Source: Streptomyces sp. AM 4-1-1 (GTDB taxonomy: Bacteria > Actinomycetota > Actinomycetes > Streptomycetales > Streptomycetaceae). Taken from it: a DNA stretch of 64,000 nt. Location: the NCBI RefSeq assembly GCF_029167625.1, contig NZ_CP119146.1, positions 232,356 through 296,355 on the forward strand, read 5' to 3'. The notes beneath the pieces are model-generated. The model searched no databases and had not been told where the DNA came from. It saw only the letters and a program-made list of their open reading frames with translations. Numbering within the stretch: the first letter of the stretch is position 1; the number at the start of each line of letters is the position of its first letter. Positions 45,065 through 53,016 of the stretch are shown piece by piece. The position numbers were made by a program, and so were the translations under genes.

Positions 45065-45494
45065 AAAGCCGGGGGAGCAGGACCCCGAAACGACGCCGGC
45101 GCAGGTCACTTCAGCCGAAGCCGATGCCGCCTTCGCAGTGTTCATCGAGCACAGCGTCGCCTTCGCCGTCCGCCAGGGCCGCAAGGGCGTCCACACCGAC
45201 ACCCTCCTCAAGCGGATCCACCAGGAGAGATTCCTGGCCGATTGGACGGAACCCATGATCAGGCAGAAGTGCAAGTCCCTCGGCATCCCCGTCCGAACCC
45301 AGATGGGCATCCAGGGGAGGAACTACTTCGGGGTGCACGTCGAGAACCTCGAACAGGCCCTCGGCAGAGCCCTACGGATCCCCGCCCAGCTCGTCCCCGA
45401 CCTCACCCCGAACGCCCCCGCCGCGCCCCCTGTCGGGGCGCCCGCCCCACCCCCCGAAGTCGCCTTCCTCGCGGCCCCCGCGGACGCCGACTGA
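44988..45494 (+). CDS. Cytoplasmic spread-operon protein (probably the C-terminal half of the gene before)
   Basis: This encodes 168 residues from a GTG with no ribosome site. It reads well: VKDLEVAHATAAAEEPQGSA, then ADAAFAVFIEHSVAFAVRQG and a winged-helix-like LLKRIHQERFLADWTEPMIR. The absence of a ribosome site and its opening inside the previous frame suggest that both are one gene split by an indel. A Pro-rich tail ends it. Confidence 0.6.
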   Translation: MKDLEVAHATAAAEEPQGSATKNDHEKPGEQDPETTPAQVTSAEADAAFAVFIEHSVAFAVRQGRKGVHTDTLLKRIHQERFLADWTEPMIRQKCKSLGIPVRTQMGIQGRNYFGVHVENLEQALGRALRIPAQLVPDLTPNAPAAPPVGAPAPPPEVAFLAAPADAD

Positions 45495-45502
45495 TCCCCT
45501 GC

Positions 45503-45545
45503 ACCCGGGAGCCCCCTCGCCGCCGCCCAGAGGGAGCTCCCGGGT
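45503..45545 (+). terminator. Hairpin terminator of the spread operon
   Basis: ACCCGGGAGC (45503-45512) pairs with GCTCCCGGGT (45536-45545), with a second inner CCCTC/GAGGG stem. It starts nine bases after the stop at 45494. Confidence 0.65.
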
Positions 45546-45603
45546 ACCCGAAACCTCCTTCGGCCAGCTGCCTCTCCCCTCCCCCACAGGGGCCCCGCCG
45601 GCC

Positions 45604-45680
45604 ATCTATCGGTCACATCTACGACCGTCTGACCTGCGGATCTATCCCAACGGTAGAAGCATCTACCGACCTCATCTAAC
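45604..45680. repeat. Five ATCTAY repeats with a central palindrome
   Basis: ATCTA occurs at 45604, 45617, 45640, 45661 and 45674, spaced 13, 23, 21 and 13. CGGTAGA-AGCA-TCTACCG at 45651-45668 is a perfect inverted repeat. It lies upstream of the 45772 gene and looks like an operator. Confidence 0.5.
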
Positions 45681-45771
45681 GGGCCTTATCGGCTTGTTCT
45701 CCTCCCGCAGTGCGCCGCCGCCCGGTACCGTCGAACCACATCCGAAAGGACCGGTGGAAGGGGAGCCCACG

Positions 45772-46008
45772 GTGGCATGGCGGTATGAGTGCGGCCCGTG
45801 CGGGGTCACGACCGGGTGGCTACCGAAGGAGCAGGCCTCCGCCAAGCGCGACGAGCACCGCGACAGCGACCATCCCGGCATGATCCCGACAGCCGAGGTG
45901 TTCGAGTCCAACGCCAAGCCAGTCGCCAAGGATCCGGCCGCCCTGCGCATGTGGGCGGCCATCGCCGCAGTCTGCCTGCTCGCCTGGATCATCCAGTCCA
46001 TGCGCTGA
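45772..46008 (+). CDS. Small protein with CxxC and membrane tail
   Basis: This encodes 78 residues from a GTG (VAWRYECGPCGVTTGW) preceded by GGGGAG; a GTG at 45754 with AAGGA is an equal alternative. A CGPC pair with later histidines (DEHRDSDHPG) suggests a zinc finger. A membrane helix ends it (MWAAIAAVCLLAWIIQSM). Tail-anchored protein of unknown role. Confidence 0.6.
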   Translation: MAWRYECGPCGVTTGWLPKEQASAKRDEHRDSDHPGMIPTAEVFESNAKPVAKDPAALRMWAAIAAVCLLAWIIQSMR

Positions 46009-46109
46009 CGCCCGCGATCGCCCGCTCAGCGCTCAGGCGCGCTCACAACCGGGCAGTTCCAACAACGTCTCACGGTGAAGCGCAGAGTCACATCCTCATC
46101 AAGCGAACG

Positions 46110-46138
46110 TTGCCTATTCATGTTTCACTGTGTACTGT
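46110..46138 (+). promoter_or_regulatory. Promoter copy 4 of the TTGYGT/TACTGT family
   Basis: TTGCCT (46110-46115), 17 bp, TACTGT (46133-46138) on the plus strand, with the G before the -35 and the ATT after it as in the other copies. Control element E follows 27 bases later. Confidence 0.65.
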
Positions 46139-46164
46139 GATCTTCACGGAGAAGGTTCCGCCTC

Positions 46165-46204
46165 TGTGTCACACGCCGCTCGCGCACAACACCTGTAGCA
46201 GATG
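46165..46204 (+). promoter_or_regulatory. Transfer control element, copy E
   Basis: TGTCACAC (46167-46174), 14 bases, ACACCTGTAGCAGATG (46189-46204) on the plus strand. It is the only copy on this strand and the only one preceded by a promoter of the other family. Confidence 0.7.
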
Positions 46205-46240
46205 AGCGCACCCACACACCCTTCCTGGAGTCCACCGTGA
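46202..46240 (+). CDS. Leader peptide, 12 residues
   Basis: An ATG at the last bases of element E opens MSAPTHPSWSPP, whose TGA overlaps the GTG of the lipoprotein gene. It mirrors the leader after element B. It may be only a coupling device. Confidence 0.35.
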   Translation: MSAPTHPSWSPP

Positions 46241-46803
46241 CCACGCCCCGCACCCTGACGCTCGGCACCGCTATAGCGGCCGCCGCGCTCCTCGCCCTCA
46301 CCGGCTGCGCCAACGAGCCCATCGAGCACGGCGAAGTCATCGACAAGCGCGGCTACGCCGGTCGTTGGACCCCCGAGTACAAGGACGTGTACCGCCAGGA
46401 CTGCTCGACCATCCGCACCAGCTCGTTCACCACCACCGCCTTCGCGGGCCGCATCGGCGGCTCCAGCGGAGGCAAGTCCAGCTCGTCGGGCAGCACCGGC
46501 AAGAAGAACAACGACACCACCCCCGACGGCTCCGGCGGTTCGTCCGGCGGCACCCCGCCCGGCAAGTCGCTCACGAACGGAGGCACCTCCGGCACCGCCA
46601 GGCCCGACTCCTCCGGCTCGACCACAGACGGCAGCAGCCAGCCCACCAAGCAGTGCCAGCGCCACCACGTCGGCCGGAAGCAGACCGGCCAGCGCTGGCA
46701 ACTGGGCAAGTGGGAGCTCCAGCTCCGCGACGGCGACCGAACCGGCTGGGTCACGGTCTCCGAGACCACCTACAACGACACCGATCTCCACGACCACATC
46801 TGA
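46237..46803 (+). CDS. Lipoprotein
   Basis: This encodes 188 residues from a GTG preceded by CTGGAG. A signal sequence with lipobox LTGC (cleaved before Cys 28) is followed by an exported domain and a long Ser/Gly/Thr linker (about 75-125), then a short folded end (RHHVGRKQTGQRWQLGKWEL). It should sit on the outer face of the membrane. Control element E places it under the transfer controls, so it may help in mating or surface exclusion, which is inference. Confidence 0.8.
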   Translation: MTTPRTLTLGTAIAAAALLALTGCANEPIEHGEVIDKRGYAGRWTPEYKDVYRQDCSTIRTSSFTTTAFAGRIGGSSGGKSSSSGSTGKKNNDTTPDGSGGSSGGTPPGKSLTNGGTSGTARPDSSGSTTDGSSQPTKQCQRHHVGRKQTGQRWQLGKWELQLRDGDRTGWVTVSETTYNDTDLHDHI

Positions 46804-46843
46804 CCGACCCCGGAGACCTCGACCCCTATCAGGAGTATTCGTC

Positions 46844-47368
46844 ATGCCCCGTGAACCGGAGTACACGTCGTTCAGCATCTACATGCTGGAGCCACACGCT
46901 GATCATGCAACGGCCGAGAACGGATACATCCCGATCGAAGCCATCGCCGAGCGCGTCTACGGCAAGCCGTACAGCTCGCTGCGCGGATGCCAGTGGGACG
47001 ACGAGCACATCGGTAATGACAGCGTGAAGCTGTACGAACTCGCCTCCGACGGGGACTACGAGGAGGCACTCGAACAGTTCGACGACGCCGAGCTGTACTT
47101 GGGCTGGGACTCCCGCATCGGTGAGAGCGTCGTCAAGACCGGCATGACCGAGCTGGACTACTGGCTGAGTATCCGCGTCGCTGACGAGCACACGCCAGCC
47201 ACTGTCGAGGCGAACCCGCCTGAAACGCAAGACCTTGAGAACGCCGTATTCGAGAGCCGATTCTTCGCCGATCGCGCCTTCTCCCCGTCGCTGAAGCGGA
47301 TCCTCGCCGATCTCATCCGACGCGGCGAACTCCCGCGCAGTGACTACCTGTTCCGACACTGGTGGTGA
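46844..47368 (+). CDS. Hypothetical soluble protein
   Basis: This encodes 174 residues, acidic (YELASDGDYEEALEQFDDAE) with aromatic-rich N-terminus (YTSFSIYMLEPHADHA) and a helical end (LKRILADLIRRGELPRSDYL). No known motif. It follows the lipoprotein gene by 40 bases and ends before a strong hairpin, so the two form one unit. Confidence 0.65.
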   Translation: MPREPEYTSFSIYMLEPHADHATAENGYIPIEAIAERVYGKPYSSLRGCQWDDEHIGNDSVKLYELASDGDYEEALEQFDDAELYLGWDSRIGESVVKTGMTELDYWLSIRVADEHTPATVEANPPETQDLENAVFESRFFADRAFSPSLKRILADLIRRGELPRSDYLFRHWW

Positions 47369-47490
47369 TCGAAACGGAACGAGGACCGACGCCACGGAGC
47401 CCCGGTGAGTCACGACTGACCCTCTTCCCTGGCGATCCGCTGCCACGCGACCAGTTACCGACCCCCAGCACACCCGCTCCGACTACCTCC

Positions 47491-47522
47491 GATGCGGGGC
47501 CACCATCCGGTGGCCCCGCATC
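47491..47522 (+). terminator. Perfect 14-bp hairpin
   Basis: GATGCGGGGCCACC pairs with GGTGGCCCCGCATC around ATCC. It ends the lipoprotein unit. Confidence 0.7.
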
Positions 47523-47540
47523 ATCCGTGGGAGACACCAG

Positions 47541-47705
47541 ATGCACCCCTTCGTTCTCGGAACCGTCCTCGGAGCCGCCGTCACCCTGCCCGCTCTCGCC
47601 GTCAGCCGGCGCCTGCCCCGGCGACCGCACTGCCCCTGGTGCGTCACAGCCTCGGCCTGGCCCACCTCCCAGCACAACCCCCTGCACTGCCGCGGCTACG
47701 TATAG
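47541..47705 (+). CDS. Small CxxC membrane-type protein, 54 residues
   Basis: MHPFVLGTVLGAAVTLPALA is a hydrophobic start, followed by RRPHCPWCVTA and HCRGY, a possible zinc site. A GGGAG ribosome site lies 10 bases upstream. Small proteins of this kind are common on Streptomyces plasmids and phages. Function unknown. Confidence 0.6.
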   Translation: MHPFVLGTVLGAAVTLPALAVSRRLPRRPHCPWCVTASAWPTSQHNPLHCRGYV

Positions 47706-47870
47706 GAACGCCGCCGCGAGCGCCTCCGGGACATCGCACACGGACGCCCGGTTCCGGAACCGAACCCCTGGGGACACGCGACACCTCCTCGACGAAGAAC
47801 GGCGCTAGCCGCCACCCTCCCCAGCCCTCCACCCCACAGCCACTTCACCCACCCCACCAGATGAGGACCG

Positions 47871-48135
47871 ATGCCCCGCTGCACTCCCGACGGATCACAC
47901 CCCCTGCGCCGGCCCCGCCACCGTCACCGTGCTCGACGCGGACAACGCCGGCGCCGACGCATGCGAACACCACGCCGCACGCCTCCTCGCCGTCCTCGAC
48001 CGCGGCCGCGTCTTCGCACTGCCCCACGCCCCCGCCGGAGCCGCGCACCGCGTCTTCAAGACCGCAGCTCCGCAGGACGAACGCCTTCACCGCCTGACCG
48101 ACGCCATCCTGCCCTCGCCTGCAACGCCCTGCTGA
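47871..48135 (+). pseudogene. Small Cys/His protein with a frameshift in a C run
   Basis: MPRCTPDGSHP is read from the ATG, then CAGPATVTVLDADNAGADAC continues in the +1 frame to a stop at 48135. Dropping one C from CCCCC at 47900-47904 restores 87 residues of a known Streptomyces small-protein type (Cys near the start, ARLLAVLDRGRVFALPHAPA). Either an assembly error or a dead gene. Confidence 0.6.
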
Positions 48136-48191
48136 AGCGTGGGCCGACGAGGCCCAGCACACCCGCCAGAATCACCCTGAAGGGAATCCTC

Positions 48192-49178
48192 GTGCCCCTT
48201 GGCTACCACCCCGAACACGCCGTAAAGGCGTACCAGGACGAACGACCGTCCGTCACCCGACTCATCCTTGAAGCGCGGTGGGCGCACTACCGCCTCACCG
48301 ACACTCTCGAACACGACCCCGACAGCAACACCGTCCCTGCCCTGCGCCGCCTCAAGCTCCTGCACGCCGGCGCTCTCATCGACGTCCTAGCCCTGCGCAC
48401 CCGAGACCCCGACCTCTACGAAGCCGCCCGCGACCACGGCGCCGCCCTCCGCGAGGTCGACGGCCTGGCCCTCCATGACCACCCCAACGACGGTCTCGAC
48501 CACCTGCGAGCCCAGTACGCCCGGCTCCATCACCACACCCACGGCGACGCATGCCGAGCACCCCATCCCGCTGACGAGTCTCGGCCGATCAAGCGCCCCT
48601 TCCGCCGATCCGGCCCGCGGATGGTGCGCCACATGCTCGACGCCTACGCCTGGGCCCACCTCGGCCTCACTTCCCGCTTCCACGCCGTCGACGTGGCCAG
48701 CGAGCAACGGCGACACGTCATGACCCGCGGACTCCTTCTCGACTGGGCCGCCTCCGCGGCACCGGCCGACAGCGCCGCAGCGGCGGCCGCCGCCAACGCC
48801 GGCCACGTCCTGCGGACCTTCGACCGCCGGGCCGCCCTGACTGACCTCCCTCCCCGCGCCTACCTCCGCGACGCCTTCCGCGACCTCGACGACCAGGAGG
48901 AGGACGACGACCCGCACCCCCGTGACTGCGCAGGAGACTGCTACGGCACCGGTGAAGTCCTCACCGTGCTCACCTGGGAGCACCACGGCGACGACATCTA
49001 CACCCCGGTCCACCAGGAACCGGTCCTTTGCTTTGGCACTCCCACCGCTCACGCCCCGGACTGCGCCACTTGCGAGGGCCACGGCTTCACCTACCCGCCC
49101 GGCTACCGCGAACTCTGCCTCGACGGGCGCTCCCCCGACAGCGCGCCAGCCACCGCCCTGACGCCGCAGGAAGCATGA
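48192..49178 (+). CDS. Hypothetical protein with DnaJ-like zinc motifs, next to the iteron region
   Basis: This encodes 328 residues from a GTG preceded by GAAGGGA. The first 240 residues are helical (SVTRLILEARWAHYRLTDTL, RMVRHMLDAYAWAHLGLTSR). The end has CAGDCYGTGEV and CATCEGHGFTYPPG, two CxxC-like pairs with Gly as in DnaJ zinc modules. It ends right before the G-tract and iteron region, so a replication role is possible, but no Rep motif is visible. Confidence 0.6.
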   Translation: MPLGYHPEHAVKAYQDERPSVTRLILEARWAHYRLTDTLEHDPDSNTVPALRRLKLLHAGALIDVLALRTRDPDLYEAARDHGAALREVDGLALHDHPNDGLDHLRAQYARLHHHTHGDACRAPHPADESRPIKRPFRRSGPRMVRHMLDAYAWAHLGLTSRFHAVDVASEQRRHVMTRGLLLDWAASAAPADSAAAAAAANAGHVLRTFDRRAALTDLPPRAYLRDAFRDLDDQEEDDDPHPRDCAGDCYGTGEVLTVLTWEHHGDDIYTPVHQEPVLCFGTPTAHAPDCATCEGHGFTYPPGYRELCLDGRSPDSAPATALTPQEA

Positions 49179-49271
49179 CCCTACCGCGTCCAAGACCGCA
49201 CAACTGCCGGCGCTGAGTGGCACGCCCGACCTGCGCCGGCGCCCCGCCCCGGGCACGCACCAAGGGACTGT

Positions 49272-49444
49272 GATTTCTCCCCCCAAGGCCAAGTGGGGGG
49301 AGAAATCTCCCCCCACGGCAACAGAGAAATCTCCCCCCCCCTGACGGAGGGAGATTTCTCCCCCCTCCTGTAGAACTCACTAGCCAGAGGGGGGTGATTT
49401 CTCTCCCCCACGTAGATGCCACAGGGGGGAGAAATCACCCCCCC
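49272..49444. repeat. Six GGGGGGAGAAATC-type repeats in both orientations
   Basis: GATTTCTCCCCCC or its complement recurs about six times between 49272 and 49444, some as inverted pairs (49273-49304). The G6-8 tracts could form G-quadruplexes. No frame is convincing. Confidence 0.75.
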
Positions 49445-49480
49445 AACGGTGCGACTCAACCCCACTAAGGGCTCCAAAAG

Positions 49481-49564
49481 GCAACCTGCCCTACAACTTG
49501 CCCTACAACATGCGCCACAACTTGCTCTACAGCTTGCCCTTCGACTTGCCCCACAACTTGCCCC
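49481..49564. repeat. Seven tandem 12-bp iterons (consensus ACAACTTGCCCT)
   Basis: Seven head-to-tail 12-mers fill 84 bases: GCAACCTGCCCT, ACAACTTGCCCT, ACAACATGCGCC, ACAACTTGCTCT, ACAGCTTGCCCT, TCGACTTGCCCC and ACAACTTGCCCC. Iterons of this size mark many plasmid origins. The 49179-50117 gap also holds the G-tract repeats before it and a purine-rich strand after it. Confidence 0.75.
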
Positions 49565-49639
49565 CACGCTGCGCACTCGACAGGGAAAACTGCACTTCAG
49601 CGGGACGGTCAAGGGGGCCGGTGCGCGCCGACTACTTCT

Positions 49640-49975
49640 CTATAAGACCCATAAGGGAACTGAGGACACCAGCGAAGTGCTACAGACGAACGACAGGAAG
49701 GAGGAAGCCGGCAGAGGAGTGAGGAGGAAGCGAGACGGACGAGAGAGCAGCAGGACGGAAGGAGCGAGGGAAGGAGGAGTAGCGAACAACGGGAGCAACC
49801 AGAACCACAACAGCAAGCGAGAGGAAGAAGCCGAGGAGCACAAGAGCCGAAGAGGTAGAGGAACAGCCGAAGCAGACAACGACAGACGAGACACAGATAG
49901 ACCACGAAGCACTGAGACAGACAGGGAGAACGGAGAACGGAAGCGGGAAGCCCCAGGGACCGTGAGTACGAGGTA
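49640..49975. other. Purine-rich non-coding stretch
   Basis: For about 330 bases the plus strand is mostly A and G (GGAAGGAGGAAGCCGGCAGA is typical), very unlike its surroundings. The frame across it is a Glu/Arg/Lys string without protein character. It follows the iterons. Confidence 0.6.
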
Positions 49976-50117
49976 GAGAGCCGAGACGGGTTCGAGAGGG
50001 CCGGTGAGTTGAGCAGATTGCCGAGGGCTGCGGAACGCAAGCGACCCCGCCCAGCGAAACGCTGAGCGGGGGCGCGCAAGGGCCGGGGGCGCGCCGGGTG
50101 AGGCGCGGCACGCGAGA

Positions 50118-50282
50118 CTACGAAGCTCGCCGCAGCATCCGCCGTGCAGCCGCCCGGCCGCTGGCGCTGACGTGTCCCGCCGCGTAGAGGCGGAGTGCTC
50201 GCGCTCGCACGAACGCGGCGGCGGCCTCAGCGTCGCCACTCGCTGCGCGGGCAAGCAACTCCGTGATCTTGCTGTCAGTCAT
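50118..50282 (-). CDS. Small helical protein, 54 residues
   Basis: MTDSKITELLARAASGDAEA begins right after an AGAGGA site. The C-terminus is Arg-rich (ASGRAAARRMLRRAS). One or two helices that may bind nucleic acid. It follows the small membrane protein gene by 35 bases. Unknown function. Confidence 0.5.
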   Translation of the reverse strand: MTDSKITELLARAASGDAEAAAAFVRARALRLYAAGHVSASGRAAARRMLRRAS

Positions 50283-50317
50283 CAGGGGTCCTCTCGGTGG
50301 GTAACGGGTGTAAGCCG

Positions 50318-50482
50318 TTACCGGCAACGGGGCACGGCGTGAGCTTCGGCGGCGGGGTTCGAGAGCGCGCGGGAAGCATCCATGGAGATCTTGAAGCTGA
50401 ACACAGTGAGGACGATTGCGGAGACACCCAGCAGGGCACCCAGGAAGATCCCGGCTCGGCGGTTGATCCTGCGGTTCATCAT
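50318..50482 (-). CDS. Small membrane protein, 54 residues
   Basis: MMNRRINRRAGIFLGALLGV starts basic and enters one membrane helix (to about 35), with a short polar tail. Positive-inside orientation is clear. Co-directional with the gene at 50118. The gap 50483-50730 beyond it has four or five GGCCCTTGG repeats and nothing else I can name. Confidence 0.5.
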   Translation of the reverse strand: MMNRRINRRAGIFLGALLGVSAIVLTVFSFKISMDASRALSNPAAEAHAVPRCR

Positions 50483-50730
50483 CGGTCCCACTTTCCTAGC
50501 TTGTGAGGGCGGCGCGGAGATGCGCGGTGGGGGCGGCCCGGCCCCAGTGGGGTGAGGGGGGCTGGGGCCGGGCCTGTGGCGGGCGCGGGCGGCCCTTGGA
50601 GGGCAGGGCCGCCCGGCCCTGGTCTGGTGTCTCCCAGGGCCGCGGGCGGGCCCTTGGGGGCCCTTGGAGGGGGTGTGGGGGGTGGGGCGGCCCTTGGTGG
50701 GGGTCTGTGCCCCCGTGGGTTGTTGGGGGG

Positions 50731-52944
50731 TTAGGCGGCGTTGTAGCCGTTCAGCTTCTCGACCAGTTCGGCGCGCATGAAGGCGAGTGCCTGTGCCTTG
50801 TCGTCGAGCTTGTTGATCTGGGCCTGGGTGGCTTCGGCGCGCTGCTTGTTGAGGAACTTGGTGTAGGTGGCCTGGCGGGCGGGGGTGGCCTTGTCGGTCT
50901 GGTAGGTGGTGATCAGGCCGGTGACGAGGTCGCGGACCTTCTCGAAGGTCTCCGGGCTGGCGTTCTCGGCCGGGGCGCTGGTCTCGAAGGCGGCCCCCAG
51001 CATCCGCTTGCGGAACTTGAGCAGCGGCGCGTTCCCGTTGTCCGTCTCGGCGGTCAGGTCGGCCGGGTTGACCAGGTGGCTGCCGACCACGTACGGCAGC
51101 TCCATGTCGCCCAGCTTCGGGGCGTCGGTCCGCTCGTGGCGGTCGGTGGCGCTGCCCTTGCCGAACTGGACGTTCAGCAGACCCTCGGTCTTCGGGAACA
51201 GTTCCCAGTTCGGGTGGACCACGATCGTGCCGATGGGGAACACCCCGTCCTGGAGGACGCGGGACAGGTCGTAGATCGCCTCGCCGTTCTCGCCCGTCTC
51301 GACGGCGTACGAGTAGGTGTTACCGGCCGGGGTGGTAGGGAAATCGTGGGCTTCGATGGCGGCTTTGGCCCCGAGGTAGTCCTGGAAGGTGCGGTGGACG
51401 AAGTCGATGGTGTCCGCCGTGGGCTGGCGCAGGAGCCCGCTGCGGCCGACCAGGTGTGTTAGAACCTGGTCGCGGGTGCCCTGTTCGGCCACGGCCTGCA
51501 TGGCTGGCAGCGCGTCGCCGATCAGGGCCAGCGCAGTGGCTCGTTCCATCTCGGTCTGGCGGTTGCGGATGAGCCAGTAAGCCAGACGCTGCAGTAGCTG
51601 GACGCTCTGGTGTTCGGTGAGCTGGATGCCTTCCGGGTCATCGATGCTGCGCTCGAGGTCGCGGCGCACGAGCAGCATAGACAGCGCTGCCTCGTACAAC
51701 TCCATGCGGCTGTGAGGCAGATGACCGCGGCGGTCCCTGTGCAGCGCGCAAATCAAGGCACACATCAAGGGTGTGCTGGACAGCTGCGCCAGATCGCGCT
51801 GCGCACGCACGGTGACCTGGAGCGCTGTCTCGAGATCATGTAGCTGTGCCCGCTCGGTCTCGGTCGTAGAACTGTGCTGGGCTGCGGTATGCCACCGGTG
51901 AACGAAGACTCCGGTGTCGGCCGCACTCATGGGCCGCACTGACAGTTCGGTGAAGTGCGACGAGGCCAGCCAGCCTTCCGGGACAGCGGACGGACGTGTG
52001 GTGACCACGACGCGTGCGTCCTTGTAGGCCGCAAGAAGCTGCTCGAGCCAGTCCCGCGTGGCGCCGCGGTGCTCTTGAGGAACCTCGTCGATGCCATCGA
52101 CCAGGACGAGTGCCTCCCCCCTGTCGAGCACAGCATCGGCCCAGCCCTCAGGCTGTGATGCGGCCAAGGGGGTGCCGACCGCAGACAGGAAATCGTGCGG
52201 CTCAGGAAGCGGGCCACGCCTCACCAGCGTCCGCAGTGGCAGGACGAAAGGTACGCGCCCCCGCCAGTCCGCCAGTTCCTCCGGCAGCTCATTGCGTGCC
52301 GTCGCGACAGCCAGCCACTGCAGCAGTGTTGTCTTTCCGCTGCCCGCGAGTCCTCGCAGAAGAACTCGGCGGCAGTTGGCCAACGCGTGCTCCGCACGCT
52401 TCACGACGACGGACGGCCGGTTGGCTTCCTCATTGCCCGCAAGCCAGTCTTCCGGCCGCTCCGCCAGTTCCAAGCTCAAGTAAGCCGCGTCCAGTGGCCA
52501 ACGCGCACGTTCCGGCCGACTCAGATCCAGCCCCACGACCGTCAGCTGGGAATGCCGCTCCGCCACGTAACGGAGGTACCGCTCCTCGAACGAAGGCTGT
52601 GCCTTCAGCCGCGTTGCCCTAACCAGCTGCGGATAGTTCCTGCGTGCCTGCGGCACGGGGGAGGCGGCGTTACGTAAGGCCAGCAGAGGCTCCACATCTG
52701 CACCCAACGCCTTGGCCAGGGCCACCAGCGTGGCCTCGGAAGGCAACGCCTGACCATTCAGTGCCTGGCTGACCGTTGTCCGCCCCAGCCCGGTCCTCTG
52801 CTGCAACCCACCCATCTGCAAACCACGCTGCACCCTGAGGGTACGCAGCCGAGACGCGAGCTCCGCCAACGGATCCTCGTCCACGTCCCCCATGTCCCGC
52901 TTCTCCGTCCTGCAGGGCGACCGCCTTCGTTCATCTTTGTTCAC
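50731..52944 (-). CDS. HTH-NACHT NTPase with an unusual C-terminus (defence candidate)
   Basis: This encodes 737 residues. An XRE helix-turn-helix fills about 27-90 (LRTLRVQRGLQMGGLQQRTG). The NACHT module follows: P-loop RGLAGSGKTTLL near 195, LVLVDGIDEVPQ near 281, RVVVTTRPSA near 311, and a helical region to FVHRTFQDYLGAKAAIEAHD near 530. From about 533 (PAGNTYSYAVETGENGEAIY) the style changes to a soluble domain of about 200 residues unlike the repeat ends of other NACHT proteins. NACHT ATPases often act in phage defence; the HTH could bind DNA. Divergent from a small membrane protein gene. Confidence 0.82.
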   Translation of the reverse strand: MNKDERRRSPCRTEKRDMGDVDEDPLAELASRLRTLRVQRGLQMGGLQQRTGLGRTTVSQALNGQALPSEATLVALAKALGADVEPLLALRNAASPVPQARRNYPQLVRATRLKAQPSFEERYLRYVAERHSQLTVVGLDLSRPERARWPLDAAYLSLELAERPEDWLAGNEEANRPSVVVKRAEHALANCRRVLLRGLAGSGKTTLLQWLAVATARNELPEELADWRGRVPFVLPLRTLVRRGPLPEPHDFLSAVGTPLAASQPEGWADAVLDRGEALVLVDGIDEVPQEHRGATRDWLEQLLAAYKDARVVVTTRPSAVPEGWLASSHFTELSVRPMSAADTGVFVHRWHTAAQHSSTTETERAQLHDLETALQVTVRAQRDLAQLSSTPLMCALICALHRDRRGHLPHSRMELYEAALSMLLVRRDLERSIDDPEGIQLTEHQSVQLLQRLAYWLIRNRQTEMERATALALIGDALPAMQAVAEQGTRDQVLTHLVGRSGLLRQPTADTIDFVHRTFQDYLGAKAAIEAHDFPTTPAGNTYSYAVETGENGEAIYDLSRVLQDGVFPIGTIVVHPNWELFPKTEGLLNVQFGKGSATDRHERTDAPKLGDMELPYVVGSHLVNPADLTAETDNGNAPLLKFRKRMLGAAFETSAPAENASPETFEKVRDLVTGLITTYQTDKATPARQATYTKFLNKQRAEATQAQINKLDDKAQALAFMRAELVEKLNGYNAA

Positions 52945-53016
52945 CCCGAACCCCGGCGAACACCGAAACCGAGAAATTCCTCGGTGTCACCTCGTCAAGC
53001 GTCCCGGGAAGAAGCC

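Noticed and set aside
47362..47808. 148-codon Pro/Ser/Thr-rich frame
   Set aside because: It overlaps a strong terminator and a better small gene at 47541 in another frame.
48192..49178. Replication initiator for the iterons
   Set aside because: Only its position suggests it. I see no Rep, helicase or winged-helix motif, so I left it hypothetical.
49416..49976. 186-codon frame across iterons and the purine stretch
   Set aside because: The start is translated iterons and the rest a Glu/Arg/Lys string from base composition.
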